Source: Acidobacteriota bacterium (lineage in GTDB: Bacteria > Acidobacteriota > Polarisedimenticolia > JACPZX01). Taken from it: a stretch of 42,044 nt of DNA. The stretch lies in NCBI GenBank assembly GCA_016195325.1, contig JACPZX010000056.1, positions 1 through 42,044 of the forward strand, given 5' to 3'. Below, piece after piece: positions 27,181 to 34,636 of this stretch. Under the pieces are notes generated by a model, which saw only the letters and a list, made by a program, of their open reading frames with translations, did not search any database and was not told the origin of the DNA. The position numbers were made by a program, and so were the translations under genes. The first letter of the stretch is position 1. Each line of letters starts with the position of its first letter.

Positions 27181-27714
27181 GTGTCCCCGTTTCGCGCCCC
27201 GATGGATCGCGGCTCCCGGGGAGCCGGCGCGGGAAGGGGCGCCGTGGAGACGGCCCTCGCCGCGCTCTCGCGCCGATCGATGACCGCCGCCGAGATCACC
27301 GCCCACCTGCGGCGCAAGGGTTTTCCTCCCGCCGAGATCACGGCGGCGATCCTGAGGCTCGTCGAGCTCGACTACGTCAACGACGCCCGCTTCACGGCGG
27401 CCTTCATCGGGACGCGCGCGGTGAGTCGGGGCCTCGGGCCGGGGCGCGTGCGCCAGGAGCTGGCCCGTCGCGGCGTCCCGCGCGACGTGATCGAGTCGGA
27501 GCTGTCGAGGGCCGTCGAGAGCGGCGAGAGCTCTCCGTCGGATGCGGCGCGCGCCCTCGAGAAGATCGTCCGGGTGAAGGGACTCCCGACGGATCGGGTG
27601 GAGCGCGACAGAGTTCGCGCCGCGCTGGCGCGGCGCGGGTTCGGAATGAGCGCGATCGCGCGCGCGATGGCGGAGCTCAGGAAGCGCGAGGACGAGCGGG
27701 GCGGTGACTCTTGA
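27181..27714 (+). CDS. recX: Regulatory protein RecX
   Basis: 177 aa from GTG, with GAGG a few bases upstream; ATG 27202 is an alternative. Three-helix repeats are visible: ALSRRSMTAAEITAHLRRKGFPPAEITAAILRLVELDYVNDARFT (about 28-72), RGLGPGRVRQELARRGVPRDVI and a third near RVRAALARRGFGMSAI. RecX restrains RecA filaments. recX usually follows recA, often as recA-recX-alaS. Here alaS follows as expected, but pilT stands in the recA position and no recA is in the window. The stop overlaps the TTG start of alaS. Confidence 0.87.
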   Translation: MSPFRAPMDRGSRGAGAGRGAVETALAALSRRSMTAAEITAHLRRKGFPPAEITAAILRLVELDYVNDARFTAAFIGTRAVSRGLGPGRVRQELARRGVPRDVIESELSRAVESGESSPSDAARALEKIVRVKGLPTDRVERDRVRAALARRGFGMSAIARAMAELRKREDERGGDS

Positions 27715-30380
27715 AGGCGTCCGAGATCCGGTCGAGCTTTCTCTCGCACTTCGAATCGCGCGGGCACCGCGTCGTGCGGAGCTCCTCGCTCATCCCGGCC
27801 GGCGACGCGACGCTCCTCTTCACGAACGCCGGGATGAACCAGTTCAAGGACACCTTCCTCGGTCTGGAACAGCGCCCCTACGCGCGTGCGGCGTCCGTGC
27901 AGAAGTGCCTCCGCGTCTCCGGGAAGCACAACGACCTCGAGCAGGTCGGGCGCACCGCGCGGCACCAGACGTTCTTCGAGATGCTCGGTAATTTCTCCTT
28001 CGGCGACTACTTCAAGAAGGACGCGATCGCCTTCGCGTGGGACTTCCTCACGGGCACGATGCACCTCCCGAAGGACAGGCTCTGGGTGACGATCTTCCGG
28101 GAGGACGACGAGGCGGAGGCGCTCTGGCGGAGCGAGGCCGGGGTCGACGCCTCGCGCATCGTCCGCCTCGGCGAGAAGGACAATTTCTGGTCGATGGGGG
28201 ACACGGGCCCCTGCGGCCCGTGCTCCGAGATCCACATCGATCAGGGGCCGAACGTGGGCTGCGGCCGCGCCACGTGCGCGCTCGGATGCGAGTGCGATCG
28301 CTACCTCGAGTTCTGGAACCTCGTCTTCATGCAGTTCAACCGGCAGGCGGACGGGTCGATGACGAAGCTCGCCAGGCCCGCCATCGACACCGGCATGGGC
28401 CTCGAGCGGATCGCGGCGATCACTCAGGGGGTCACGACGAACTACCGCACCGATCTCTTCATGCCCCTCCTCGGCGCGATCGCGGAGCGGGCGGGGGTCC
28501 GGTACGGCGCGTCGGAGCCGACCGACGTCAGCCTCCAGGTGATCGCGGATCACCTCCGGGCGATCACGTTTCTCATCGCCGACGGGATCGTCCCGTCGAA
28601 CGAGAAGCGCGGGTACGTCCTGAGGCGCGTCATCCGGCGCGCGCTCACCTTCGGCAAGAACCTCAAGGTGGGCTTGCCGTTCCTCGACGGGCTCACCGGC
28701 GGGGTCGTCGACTTGATGAAGATCGCCTATCCCGAGCTCGAGGAGAAGCGCGCGCTCATCGCCGCGACCTGCCGGCGCGAGGAGGAGGCCTTCGAGGCGA
28801 CCCTCGCGCGCGGCGTCGACGTGGCGGACGAGGTCTACCGGCGCCACGCGGGGACGGAGATCCCGGCGGGAGAGGCGGTGAGGCTCTACACCACGTACGG
28901 CCTCTCCTTCGAGATCCAGGGGGCGCTCGCGCTCCCGCTCGGGGCGAGGATGCCCGTGGGCGACGTCCTCGAGGCCGAGATGGAGAAGCACCGGGAGCAG
29001 GCGCGCGCCTCGTGGAAGGGGGACGCCGGCAGGCGCCTTCCTCAGGGGATCGCCGCGCTCGCCTCGACGGTGCGCTCCCGCTTCGTGGGGTACGACACGC
29101 TCCGCGCGCCGGCGGCGAGGGTCGTCGCGCTGTTCACCGCCGCCGGGCGCGCCGCGCGCCTCCCGGAGGGGGAGAGCGGTTTCGCCGTGCTCGACCGCAC
29201 GCCTTTCTACGCGGAATCGGGGGGGCAGGTCGGCGACACCGGGAGGCTCTCCTCGCAGGACGGCAGCGAGGCGGAGGTCGAGGACACGACGTACGGCGCC
29301 CCCGGCCTCGTCGTGCACCACGTCCGCGTCCTCCAGGGGACGATCGAGGAGGGGGGCGACGTGGAGGCGGCCGTGAACGGCGACGCGCGCGCGGCGACGA
29401 TGCGGAACCACACCGCGACACACCTCCTCCACGCGTCGCTGAAGCACGTCCTCGGCGCGTCGGTCCAGCAGGCCGGCTCCTACGTCGGCCCCGACAGGCT
29501 GCGGTTCGACTTCAACTACCCCGGAGCCGTCCCTTCGGAATCGCTCCTCACGATCGAGAAGCAGGTCAACGAGCAGATCCTCCTCAACACCCCCGTCGAC
29601 AAGTCGGAGAAACCGTACGACGAGGCGATCCGCGAGGGGGCCGTCGCGCTCTTCGGGGAGAAGTACGGCGACCGCGTCCGCGTGGTCACCGTCCCCGGCT
29701 ACTCGCAGGAGCTGTGCGGCGGGACGCACTGCCGCGGCACCGGCGACATCGGGCAGATCTTCATCCTGTCGGAGCGCGGGATCGCGGCGGGAGTCCGCCG
29801 GATCGAGGCGCTGACGGGGCGCGGGGCCTTCGAGCACGCGCGCCGGAACGAGGAGCGCCTGCGGGCGATCGAGCGCACGTTCAACCTCCCGCGCGACGAG
29901 GTGACGGGGGAGATCGCGACGCTCCGGAACGAGAACAAGACCCTCAAGCGCGAGATCGAGAAGCTCCGCCTCAAGGCGGCCCAGGCCGGCCCGGGCGGAG
30001 GGGCGGCGGCGGAGAGGGCCCACGAGGAGATCGGCGGCGTGAAGCTCGTCGCGCGGCGCGTCGCGGATCTCGATCGCGCCGGGCTCCGGACGCTCGCCGA
30101 CAACCTGAAGCGGGAGCTCGGCAGCGGCGTCGTGGTCCTCGGGTCGCTCGACGGCGAGAAGGTCGCGCTCCTCGTCGCCGTCACGGACGATCTGGCGTCG
30201 CGGCTCGACGCGCGCGCGCTGATGAAGGAGATCGCGGTCCTCGTCGGCGGAGGGGGCGGAGGCCGGCCGACGCTCGCCGAGGTGGGAGGGAAGCACCCCG
30301 CGAAGCTCGACGAGGCGATCGCGGCGTCGAAGGGCGCCCTCGCGCGCGCGCTCGGCGCCACCCAGGGGGCGGCGCCTTGA
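27711..30380 (+). CDS. alaS: Alanine--tRNA ligase
   Basis: 889 aa from TTG overlapping the recX stop (TTGA). The class II catalytic domain (about 1-250) has RHQTFFEMLGNFSFGDYFK. The tRNA-recognition domain runs from about 250 to 450. The editing domain (about 550-710) carries the zinc-binding pairs His567-x3-His571 and Cys669-x3-His673. The C-terminal C-Ala domain (about 745-889) is Gly-rich (GGGGGGRPTLAEVGGK). It charges tRNA-Ala and clears Ser/Gly mischarging. The length is normal and no domain is missing. It overlaps the next gene by TTGA. Confidence 0.97.
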   Translation: MKASEIRSSFLSHFESRGHRVVRSSSLIPAGDATLLFTNAGMNQFKDTFLGLEQRPYARAASVQKCLRVSGKHNDLEQVGRTARHQTFFEMLGNFSFGDYFKKDAIAFAWDFLTGTMHLPKDRLWVTIFREDDEAEALWRSEAGVDASRIVRLGEKDNFWSMGDTGPCGPCSEIHIDQGPNVGCGRATCALGCECDRYLEFWNLVFMQFNRQADGSMTKLARPAIDTGMGLERIAAITQGVTTNYRTDLFMPLLGAIAERAGVRYGASEPTDVSLQVIADHLRAITFLIADGIVPSNEKRGYVLRRVIRRALTFGKNLKVGLPFLDGLTGGVVDLMKIAYPELEEKRALIAATCRREEEAFEATLARGVDVADEVYRRHAGTEIPAGEAVRLYTTYGLSFEIQGALALPLGARMPVGDVLEAEMEKHREQARASWKGDAGRRLPQGIAALASTVRSRFVGYDTLRAPAARVVALFTAAGRAARLPEGESGFAVLDRTPFYAESGGQVGDTGRLSSQDGSEAEVEDTTYGAPGLVVHHVRVLQGTIEEGGDVEAAVNGDARAATMRNHTATHLLHASLKHVLGASVQQAGSYVGPDRLRFDFNYPGAVPSESLLTIEKQVNEQILLNTPVDKSEKPYDEAIREGAVALFGEKYGDRVRVVTVPGYSQELCGGTHCRGTGDIGQIFILSERGIAAGVRRIEALTGRGAFEHARRNEERLRAIERTFNLPRDEVTGEIATLRNENKTLKREIEKLRLKAAQAGPGGGAAAERAHEEIGGVKLVARRVADLDRAGLRTLADNLKRELGSGVVVLGSLDGEKVALLVAVTDDLASRLDARALMKEIAVLVGGGGGGRPTLAEVGGKHPAKLDEAIAASKGALARALGATQGAAP

Positions 30381-31069
30381 GAGCGCTTCGCATCGCCGCG
30401 CTCGCGGCCGCGGCGCTGGCGCTCGCGCCGCCGGCTCGCGCCGAGATCAAGCAGGAGATCCGCGGCCGCGAGATCCTCGTCACGAACGTGCCGGCTCCGG
30501 TCCTCCCGGCCCGCCCGATGGAGTCGCAGCCGGGCGTCCCCGCGCCGCCCGTCGATCTGGGCGATCTCGTCTCCGGATCGGCGACGCGCTATGGGTTCGA
30601 TCCCGCGTTCGTCCAGTCGGTCGTCGCCGCCGAGTCGGCCTTCGACCAGCGGGCCGTGTCGAAGGCGGGGGCGCGCGGCCTGATGCAGCTGATGCCCGAC
30701 ACCGCCCGCCGGTTCGGCATCAAGGACGTCCACGATCCGGCGACGAACCTCGAGGCCGGTGTCGCCTTCCTCAGGGAGCTGGTCTCCCGGTTCGACGGCG
30801 ACGTCACGCTCGCGCTCGCGGCGTACAACGCCGGGCCCGAGTCGGTCGCGCGCTACGGCGGCGTGCCCCCCTACGAGGAGACGCGGGCGTACCTCGCGAG
30901 GATCCGGAGCTACTACGGTGACGATCTGCAGCGCGCCGATCGGGCGGCGGGCGCGAGCACGATCCGGCTGGCGAAGGTGGAGGCGGGGGGCGTTCCCTGC
31001 TACACGAACCTCCGCCCGCGACGAAGTCTGAGAGTGATCCCGGCGGAGAGCCGTGGAGGGCGACCATGA
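30377..31069 (+). CDS. Secreted lytic transglycosylase (SLT domain)
   Basis: 230 aa from TTG overlapping the alaS stop. A signal peptide (about 1-22, RALRIAALAAAALALAPPARA) is followed by a spacer and an SLT domain (about 60-180). The catalytic Glu86 lies in VVAAESAFD, with the family motifs GARGLMQLMPDTARRFG and LALAAYNAGPESVARYGG. Such enzymes cleave peptidoglycan glycan strands to form 1,6-anhydroMurNAc ends. The N-terminal EIKQEIRGREILVTN resembles a short DUF4124-like beta segment. It overlaps the next gene (ATGA), so the pair is probably translated together. Confidence 0.9.
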   Translation: MRALRIAALAAAALALAPPARAEIKQEIRGREILVTNVPAPVLPARPMESQPGVPAPPVDLGDLVSGSATRYGFDPAFVQSVVAAESAFDQRAVSKAGARGLMQLMPDTARRFGIKDVHDPATNLEAGVAFLRELVSRFDGDVTLALAAYNAGPESVARYGGVPPYEETRAYLARIRSYYGDDLQRADRAAGASTIRLAKVEAGGVPCYTNLRPRRSLRVIPAESRGGRP

Positions 31070-32298
31070 GAAGCGCGGTTCGCGGGTTCAGCGCCCCGGC
31101 GTTCGATCAGGGAATCTTCCTGCTCCGGCTGAACAAGGGGAAGGAGCACCTCCAGCGCGGCGACGTCGAGAGGGCGCGCGCGGATCTCGAGGAGGCGCTC
31201 AAACTGCGCCCCCGCGACGAGATGGTCCTCAACCTTCTCGGGATGGTCTACTTCAGGCTCGACATGCGCCACGAGGCGACGGGGATCTACCGGGCGCTCC
31301 TCGGCGTCCACCCCGAGGCCGACATCCTGCACTCGAACCTCGGGATCCTCGAGTTCAAGGAGGGGCGGCACGCCGAGGCCCAGGCGTCGCTCGAGGAAGC
31401 GCTGAGGCTCAACCCCAGGAATCCCAAGCCTCATCTTTACCTCGGCCTCATCGCGAGGCTCAACGGAAACTTCGACGCCTGCCTGGATCACCTGAGGAAG
31501 GCGGGGGCCGACGCGCTCGTCGCCAAGCTCGCGGGGGAGATGGGCCGGGGGCGCTCCGATTCCGACACCGCCCCGCAGGCCGCCGCGGCCCCCCCGAGGA
31601 CACCCTCCGAGGCGGACACGGTCGCCGTCGGCGGCGAGGTCCTCGCCTTCGTCCGCCGCCCGGCGGGGGTCGACGCGGCGGGAGTCTCGTCGGCGCCGCC
31701 AGCGTGGGCGCCCCTCGATCTCCGGGAGATCGTCGAGGGACAGGAGCGGCGGCGGAGCCTGGTCGGGGAATCGCTCTTCGCGCTGAAAGGTGGCGCCAGC
31801 CTCGAGATCGCCTTCCTGGGAAAGATCGTGATCCGCAAGGGGTCGGCGATCCTCGCGTCCGGCTCGATGACCGCCGCAGACGCCCTCCCCGGCTTCACCG
31901 AGCTCAGGGGGCCCGGGCGCGTTCTGGTCGCGGGCGGGAATGCGTCCGCGTTTCTACTCCCTATGAGCGCCCAGCGTGTCCATGTCAGTGCGGGGCGGAT
32001 CCTGGCCTGGGAGGGAAGCCTCGACGCCGAGGCGCCGCCGGAGGCCGATCCCCCCGATCGCCCGTCGGTGCGGCTCCGCGGCACGGGGAGCCTGGCTCTT
32101 TCCGTCGGCGCCGAGCCGATCGTCGTCGAGGTGCGGCCCGAGCACCCTCTCCGCATCGCGGAGGGAAGGCTCGTCGCGTGGACCGACGACGTCAGGATCC
32201 GGAGCGACGCCGCGGGGGATTACCCCTTCGTCGAGAGCGCGGGCTCGACGATCGCGCGCGCGTCGGGCGAAGGGCAGATACTGGTCGACGCTGTCTGA
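31066..32298 (+). CDS. TPR-repeat protein fused to an AIM24-like domain
   Basis: 410 aa, GGAGGG five bases upstream of the ATG. There is no signal peptide. Residues about 18-150 form three to four TPR units (e.g. LNLLGMVYFRLDMRHEATGIYR, HSNLGILEFKEGRHAEAQAS). A low-complexity Ala/Pro/Asp linker follows (about 160-185). Residues about 187-410 are beta-rich with AIM24/TIGR00266-type features: GPGRVLV (282-288), VHVSAGRILAWEGSLD (305-320) and a second copy LRIAEGRLVAWTDDVRI (362-378), ending GEGQILV. The function of AIM24 proteins in bacteria is not established; the yeast mitochondrial member affects inner-membrane organisation. It lies between a lytic transglycosylase and a beta-barrel protein, which hints at an envelope role. 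Confidence 0.75.
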   Translation: MRSAVRGFSAPAFDQGIFLLRLNKGKEHLQRGDVERARADLEEALKLRPRDEMVLNLLGMVYFRLDMRHEATGIYRALLGVHPEADILHSNLGILEFKEGRHAEAQASLEEALRLNPRNPKPHLYLGLIARLNGNFDACLDHLRKAGADALVAKLAGEMGRGRSDSDTAPQAAAAPPRTPSEADTVAVGGEVLAFVRRPAGVDAAGVSSAPPAWAPLDLREIVEGQERRRSLVGESLFALKGGASLEIAFLGKIVIRKGSAILASGSMTAADALPGFTELRGPGRVLVAGGNASAFLLPMSAQRVHVSAGRILAWEGSLDAEAPPEADPPDRPSVRLRGTGSLALSVGAEPIVVEVRPEHPLRIAEGRLVAWTDDVRIRSDAAGDYPFVESAGSTIARASGEGQILVDAV

Positions 32299-32312
32299 GA
32301 GCGGGAGGAGCG

Positions 32313-32930
32313 ATGACGCGGCGGGTCCGGTTCGTCTCCATCGTCGCCGTCGCCGCCGTCGCGCTCACGCTCGGCGCGTCGGCGGCGAGCGCGCAGGACT
32401 ACGATTACGATCTTCGAATCCGCGTCGGAGGGTTCTTCCCCAGCGACCTTCCGGTCACCCAGGGGACGCTCTGGGGGCTCCAGCTCCGCGACTACTACGA
32501 CTCCCGGAACGGCTTCACGTACGAGCTCGGCTACTTCAGCGAGCAGCGGACGGCGTTCAAGACTCTGGGGTCGATCGGCGGGAACGGTGAGTTCCGGTTC
32601 CACGCCCGGGTCCGCATGACGCCTCTCATCTTCACCTGGGTGCACCTCTGGCCACTTCCGAAGACGAACCTCTACGCCGGAGTCGGCCCCGGCATCTACG
32701 CGATCCAGGCGACGTCGGCGGGGGTCAACTCGGCGCTCGGGGTCGGGGTGAAAAACGTCGGCGACTTCCGCTTCCTCACCAACGGCACCCAGTTCGGCCT
32801 CGTGGTGTACGGAGGCGTCGACTTCTTCCCCGTCACGCGCTGGGGGCTGATGATCGAGGGGCGCGAGCAGTTCGTCTCCGCGGGCTACTCCGGCTCCGAG
32901 ATCTCCGCCGGCTCCATCCTCCGCTTCTGA
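32313..32930 (+). CDS. Predicted outer-membrane beta-barrel protein
   Basis: 205 aa from ATG with GGGAGGAG upstream. A signal peptide ends near ASAASA-Q (about residue 28). The rest is alternating aromatic/polar strands rich in Tyr, Phe and Gly, with many short turns (GTLWGLQLRDYYDSRNGFTY, NLYAGVGPGIYAI, GGVDFFPVTRWGL). It ends in Phe (SILRF), as BAM substrates usually do. The size suits an eight-stranded barrel of the OmpW/OmpA-like type. No substrate is predicted. It starts 14 bases after the TPR-AIM24 gene. Confidence 0.78.
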   Translation: MTRRVRFVSIVAVAAVALTLGASAASAQDYDYDLRIRVGGFFPSDLPVTQGTLWGLQLRDYYDSRNGFTYELGYFSEQRTAFKTLGSIGGNGEFRFHARVRMTPLIFTWVHLWPLPKTNLYAGVGPGIYAIQATSAGVNSALGVGVKNVGDFRFLTNGTQFGLVVYGGVDFFPVTRWGLMIEGREQFVSAGYSGSEISAGSILRF

Positions 32931-32944
32931 GGCGGCGCATCACC

Positions 32945-33973
32945 GTGAGTGCGCCCCGCGGCGACCTTCCGCTGGTCGAAACGCACCTGCATCTCGAAGG
33001 GTCGATCCCGCGCCGGGTCCTGGCGCGGCTCGCCCTTCGTTCGGGGCGCCGGCTCGCCGGCGGCGCGCCCCGCCCCGGCCTCGGGCTCCAGCGCCGCCGC
33101 GGCTTCGTCCCCTTCCTCGACAGCTTCGTCTTTTGCGCGTCCCTCCTGAAGTCCCGCGAGGACATCGAGAGGGCGGCCTTCGCGCTGATCGAGGACCTTC
33201 GCGCCGAGGGGGTCGCGCACGCCGAGATCTTTTTCTCCCCCCAGGTCTACCTCAGGCGGGGAGTCGCCCTCGTCGAGGTCCTCGGCGCGCTCGAGGGCGC
33301 GACGCGGCGCGCGAGGATCGCCGGGGGGCCGTCGATCGCGTGGATCGCCGACGGCGGGCGGCTCTGGGGCCCCGCGTGGTTCGAGGAGATCGTCGATCAG
33401 ATCGCCGGGCTGAAGCCGCGGGACGTCGTCGCCGTCGGGCTCGGCGGGGACGAGGCGGCGTCGCCGGCCCGCGCGTTCCGCCGGGCGTTCGACGCCGCGC
33501 GCCGGGCGGGGCTTCACACCGTCGCGCACGCCGGGGAGGGGACGACGGCCCGCTCGGTGTGGGAGGCGCTCGACGACCTCGGCGTGGAGCGGATCGGCCA
33601 CGGGATTTCGGCCGCAGCCGACAGGTCGCTCCTCCGCCGGCTGGCGAGGGACGGGGTCACCCTCGAGGTCTGCCCCACGAGCAACCTGATGACGCGGGCC
33701 GTCCCGTCGCTGCGACGCCATCCGCTGCGCGCGCTGATCGACGCGGGCGTGAGGGTCTCCCTCGGATCCGACGATCGCTCGATCTTCGGGACGACGCTGC
33801 GGCGGGAGATCGCGCTGGCGGTGGGGGCGCTCGGCGTCGGCGAGGACGAGATACCGCGCCTGATGGTTCATGCGGCCGAGGCCTCGTTCACGAGCGGGGA
33901 CGCGAGACGCCGCCTCGCGGCGCGGATCCGCGCGGCGGCGCGCCGAGGAACGCGCCGGGAGGCGCCCTCCTAA
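32945..33973 (+). CDS. Adenosine deaminase-family amidohydrolase
   Basis: 342 aa from GTG. It has the metal-dependent ADA-fold motifs: THLHLEGS with His14 and His16, HAGEG with His195 and the catalytic Glu198, RIGHG with His219, CPTSN (243-247) and SLGSDD with Asp276/Asp277. The conserved set shows a functional purine deaminase fold. Whether adenosine, adenine or another aminopurine or aminodeoxyfutalosine-type compound is the substrate cannot be settled from sequence. The last 86 bases overlap the end of the convergent AraC-type gene. No motif is missing. Confidence 0.85.
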   Translation: MSAPRGDLPLVETHLHLEGSIPRRVLARLALRSGRRLAGGAPRPGLGLQRRRGFVPFLDSFVFCASLLKSREDIERAAFALIEDLRAEGVAHAEIFFSPQVYLRRGVALVEVLGALEGATRRARIAGGPSIAWIADGGRLWGPAWFEEIVDQIAGLKPRDVVAVGLGGDEAASPARAFRRAFDAARRAGLHTVAHAGEGTTARSVWEALDDLGVERIGHGISAAADRSLLRRLARDGVTLEVCPTSNLMTRAVPSLRRHPLRALIDAGVRVSLGSDDRSIFGTTLRREIALAVGALGVGEDEIPRLMVHAAEASFTSGDARRRLAARIRAAARRGTRREAPS

Positions 33974-34553
33974 TCCTGACGAAGTTCCGGTGGAAGTCCC
34001 GGTAGTTCTGGTATCCCACCAGGGAGGCGACCTCCGAGATCCTGCGGTTCCCCTCGGTGAGGAGCCTCGCCGCCGCCTCGACCCGCAGCGCGTGGACGAA
34101 CCGGACGAGCGTCGCGCCGCACTCCTCCCGGAACTTGGTCGACAGGTAGTTCGGGGAGAGTCCAGCCGCATCGGCGACCTCCCGGAGCGAGATCCTCCGG
34201 TTGAAATTCGCCGTCACGAAGTCGCGGGCGCGCGCGACCGGCGCGCTGAGGCGCGGCCGTCCCGAGATCGCGGCGAGCATGCCGGCGACGGTCTCGCGGC
34301 AGATCGCCCGCATCTCCGCGAGCGATCCCGAGAGGGAGAGGCGCTGCGCGAGGAGCATCCGGGCGCCGTCCTCGATTCCGGCGCTCCGCTCGATCCGCCG
34401 GGCGACCGCGTCGAGCCTCGACAGCGCGTCGAGGAGGGCCTCCGCGGAGCCGGCGCCGATCAGCCATCGGTCGAACGCCCTCCGGGCGCCGTCGGGATCG
34501 AGCGCGGCGAGACGATCGAGCGCTTCCCGGCAGGAGTCGTCTGCGGGAATCAT
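33888..34553 (-). CDS. AraC-family transcriptional regulator
   Basis: 221 aa from ATG 34553, with GAGG six bases upstream. An N-terminal all-helical domain of unknown ligand (about 1-105) is followed by a C-terminal AraC/XylS double helix-turn-helix (about 112-205): ISLREVADAAGLSPNYLSTKFREECG (first HTH) and RISEVASLVGYQNYRDFHRNFVR (second HTH, with the family Gly-Tyr-x-Asn). The tail is Pro/Arg-rich. It has its own good promoter. The target is unknown; neighbours suggest the sugar-phosphate and wall genes upstream or the deaminase. Its 3' end overlaps the deaminase gene tail-to-tail. Confidence 0.85.
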   Translation of the reverse strand: MIPADDSCREALDRLAALDPDGARRAFDRWLIGAGSAEALLDALSRLDAVARRIERSAGIEDGARMLLAQRLSLSGSLAEMRAICRETVAGMLAAISGRPRLSAPVARARDFVTANFNRRISLREVADAAGLSPNYLSTKFREECGATLVRFVHALRVEAAARLLTEGNRRISEVASLVGYQNYRDFHRNFVRIRRAPPGAFLGAPPRGSAPRGGVSRPRS

Positions 34554-34585
34554 GGACGCCTCGCTTTCCTCGAAGGGAGGCGGGA

Positions 34586-34615
34586 AGTGTACGAACCCCA
34601 CGAGCCGGGTGTCAA
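34586..34615 (-). promoter_or_regulatory. Predicted sigma-70-type promoter of the AraC-type regulator
   Basis: On the minus strand, TTGACA (34610-34615) and TACACT (34586-34591) with an 18-base spacer, in the gap between the phosphohexomutase gene and the regulator. The -35 is a perfect consensus match. The leader would be about 25-30 bases. Confidence 0.65.
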
Positions 34616-34636
34616 TCGATCGCCGGCGCGAGCCCG

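Noticed and set aside
27372-30296. 974-codon minus-strand open frame opposite alaS
   Set aside because: Composition (Arg/Leu/Glu/Asp-rich, no motif) is that of codon-mirror sequence; alaS explains the region.
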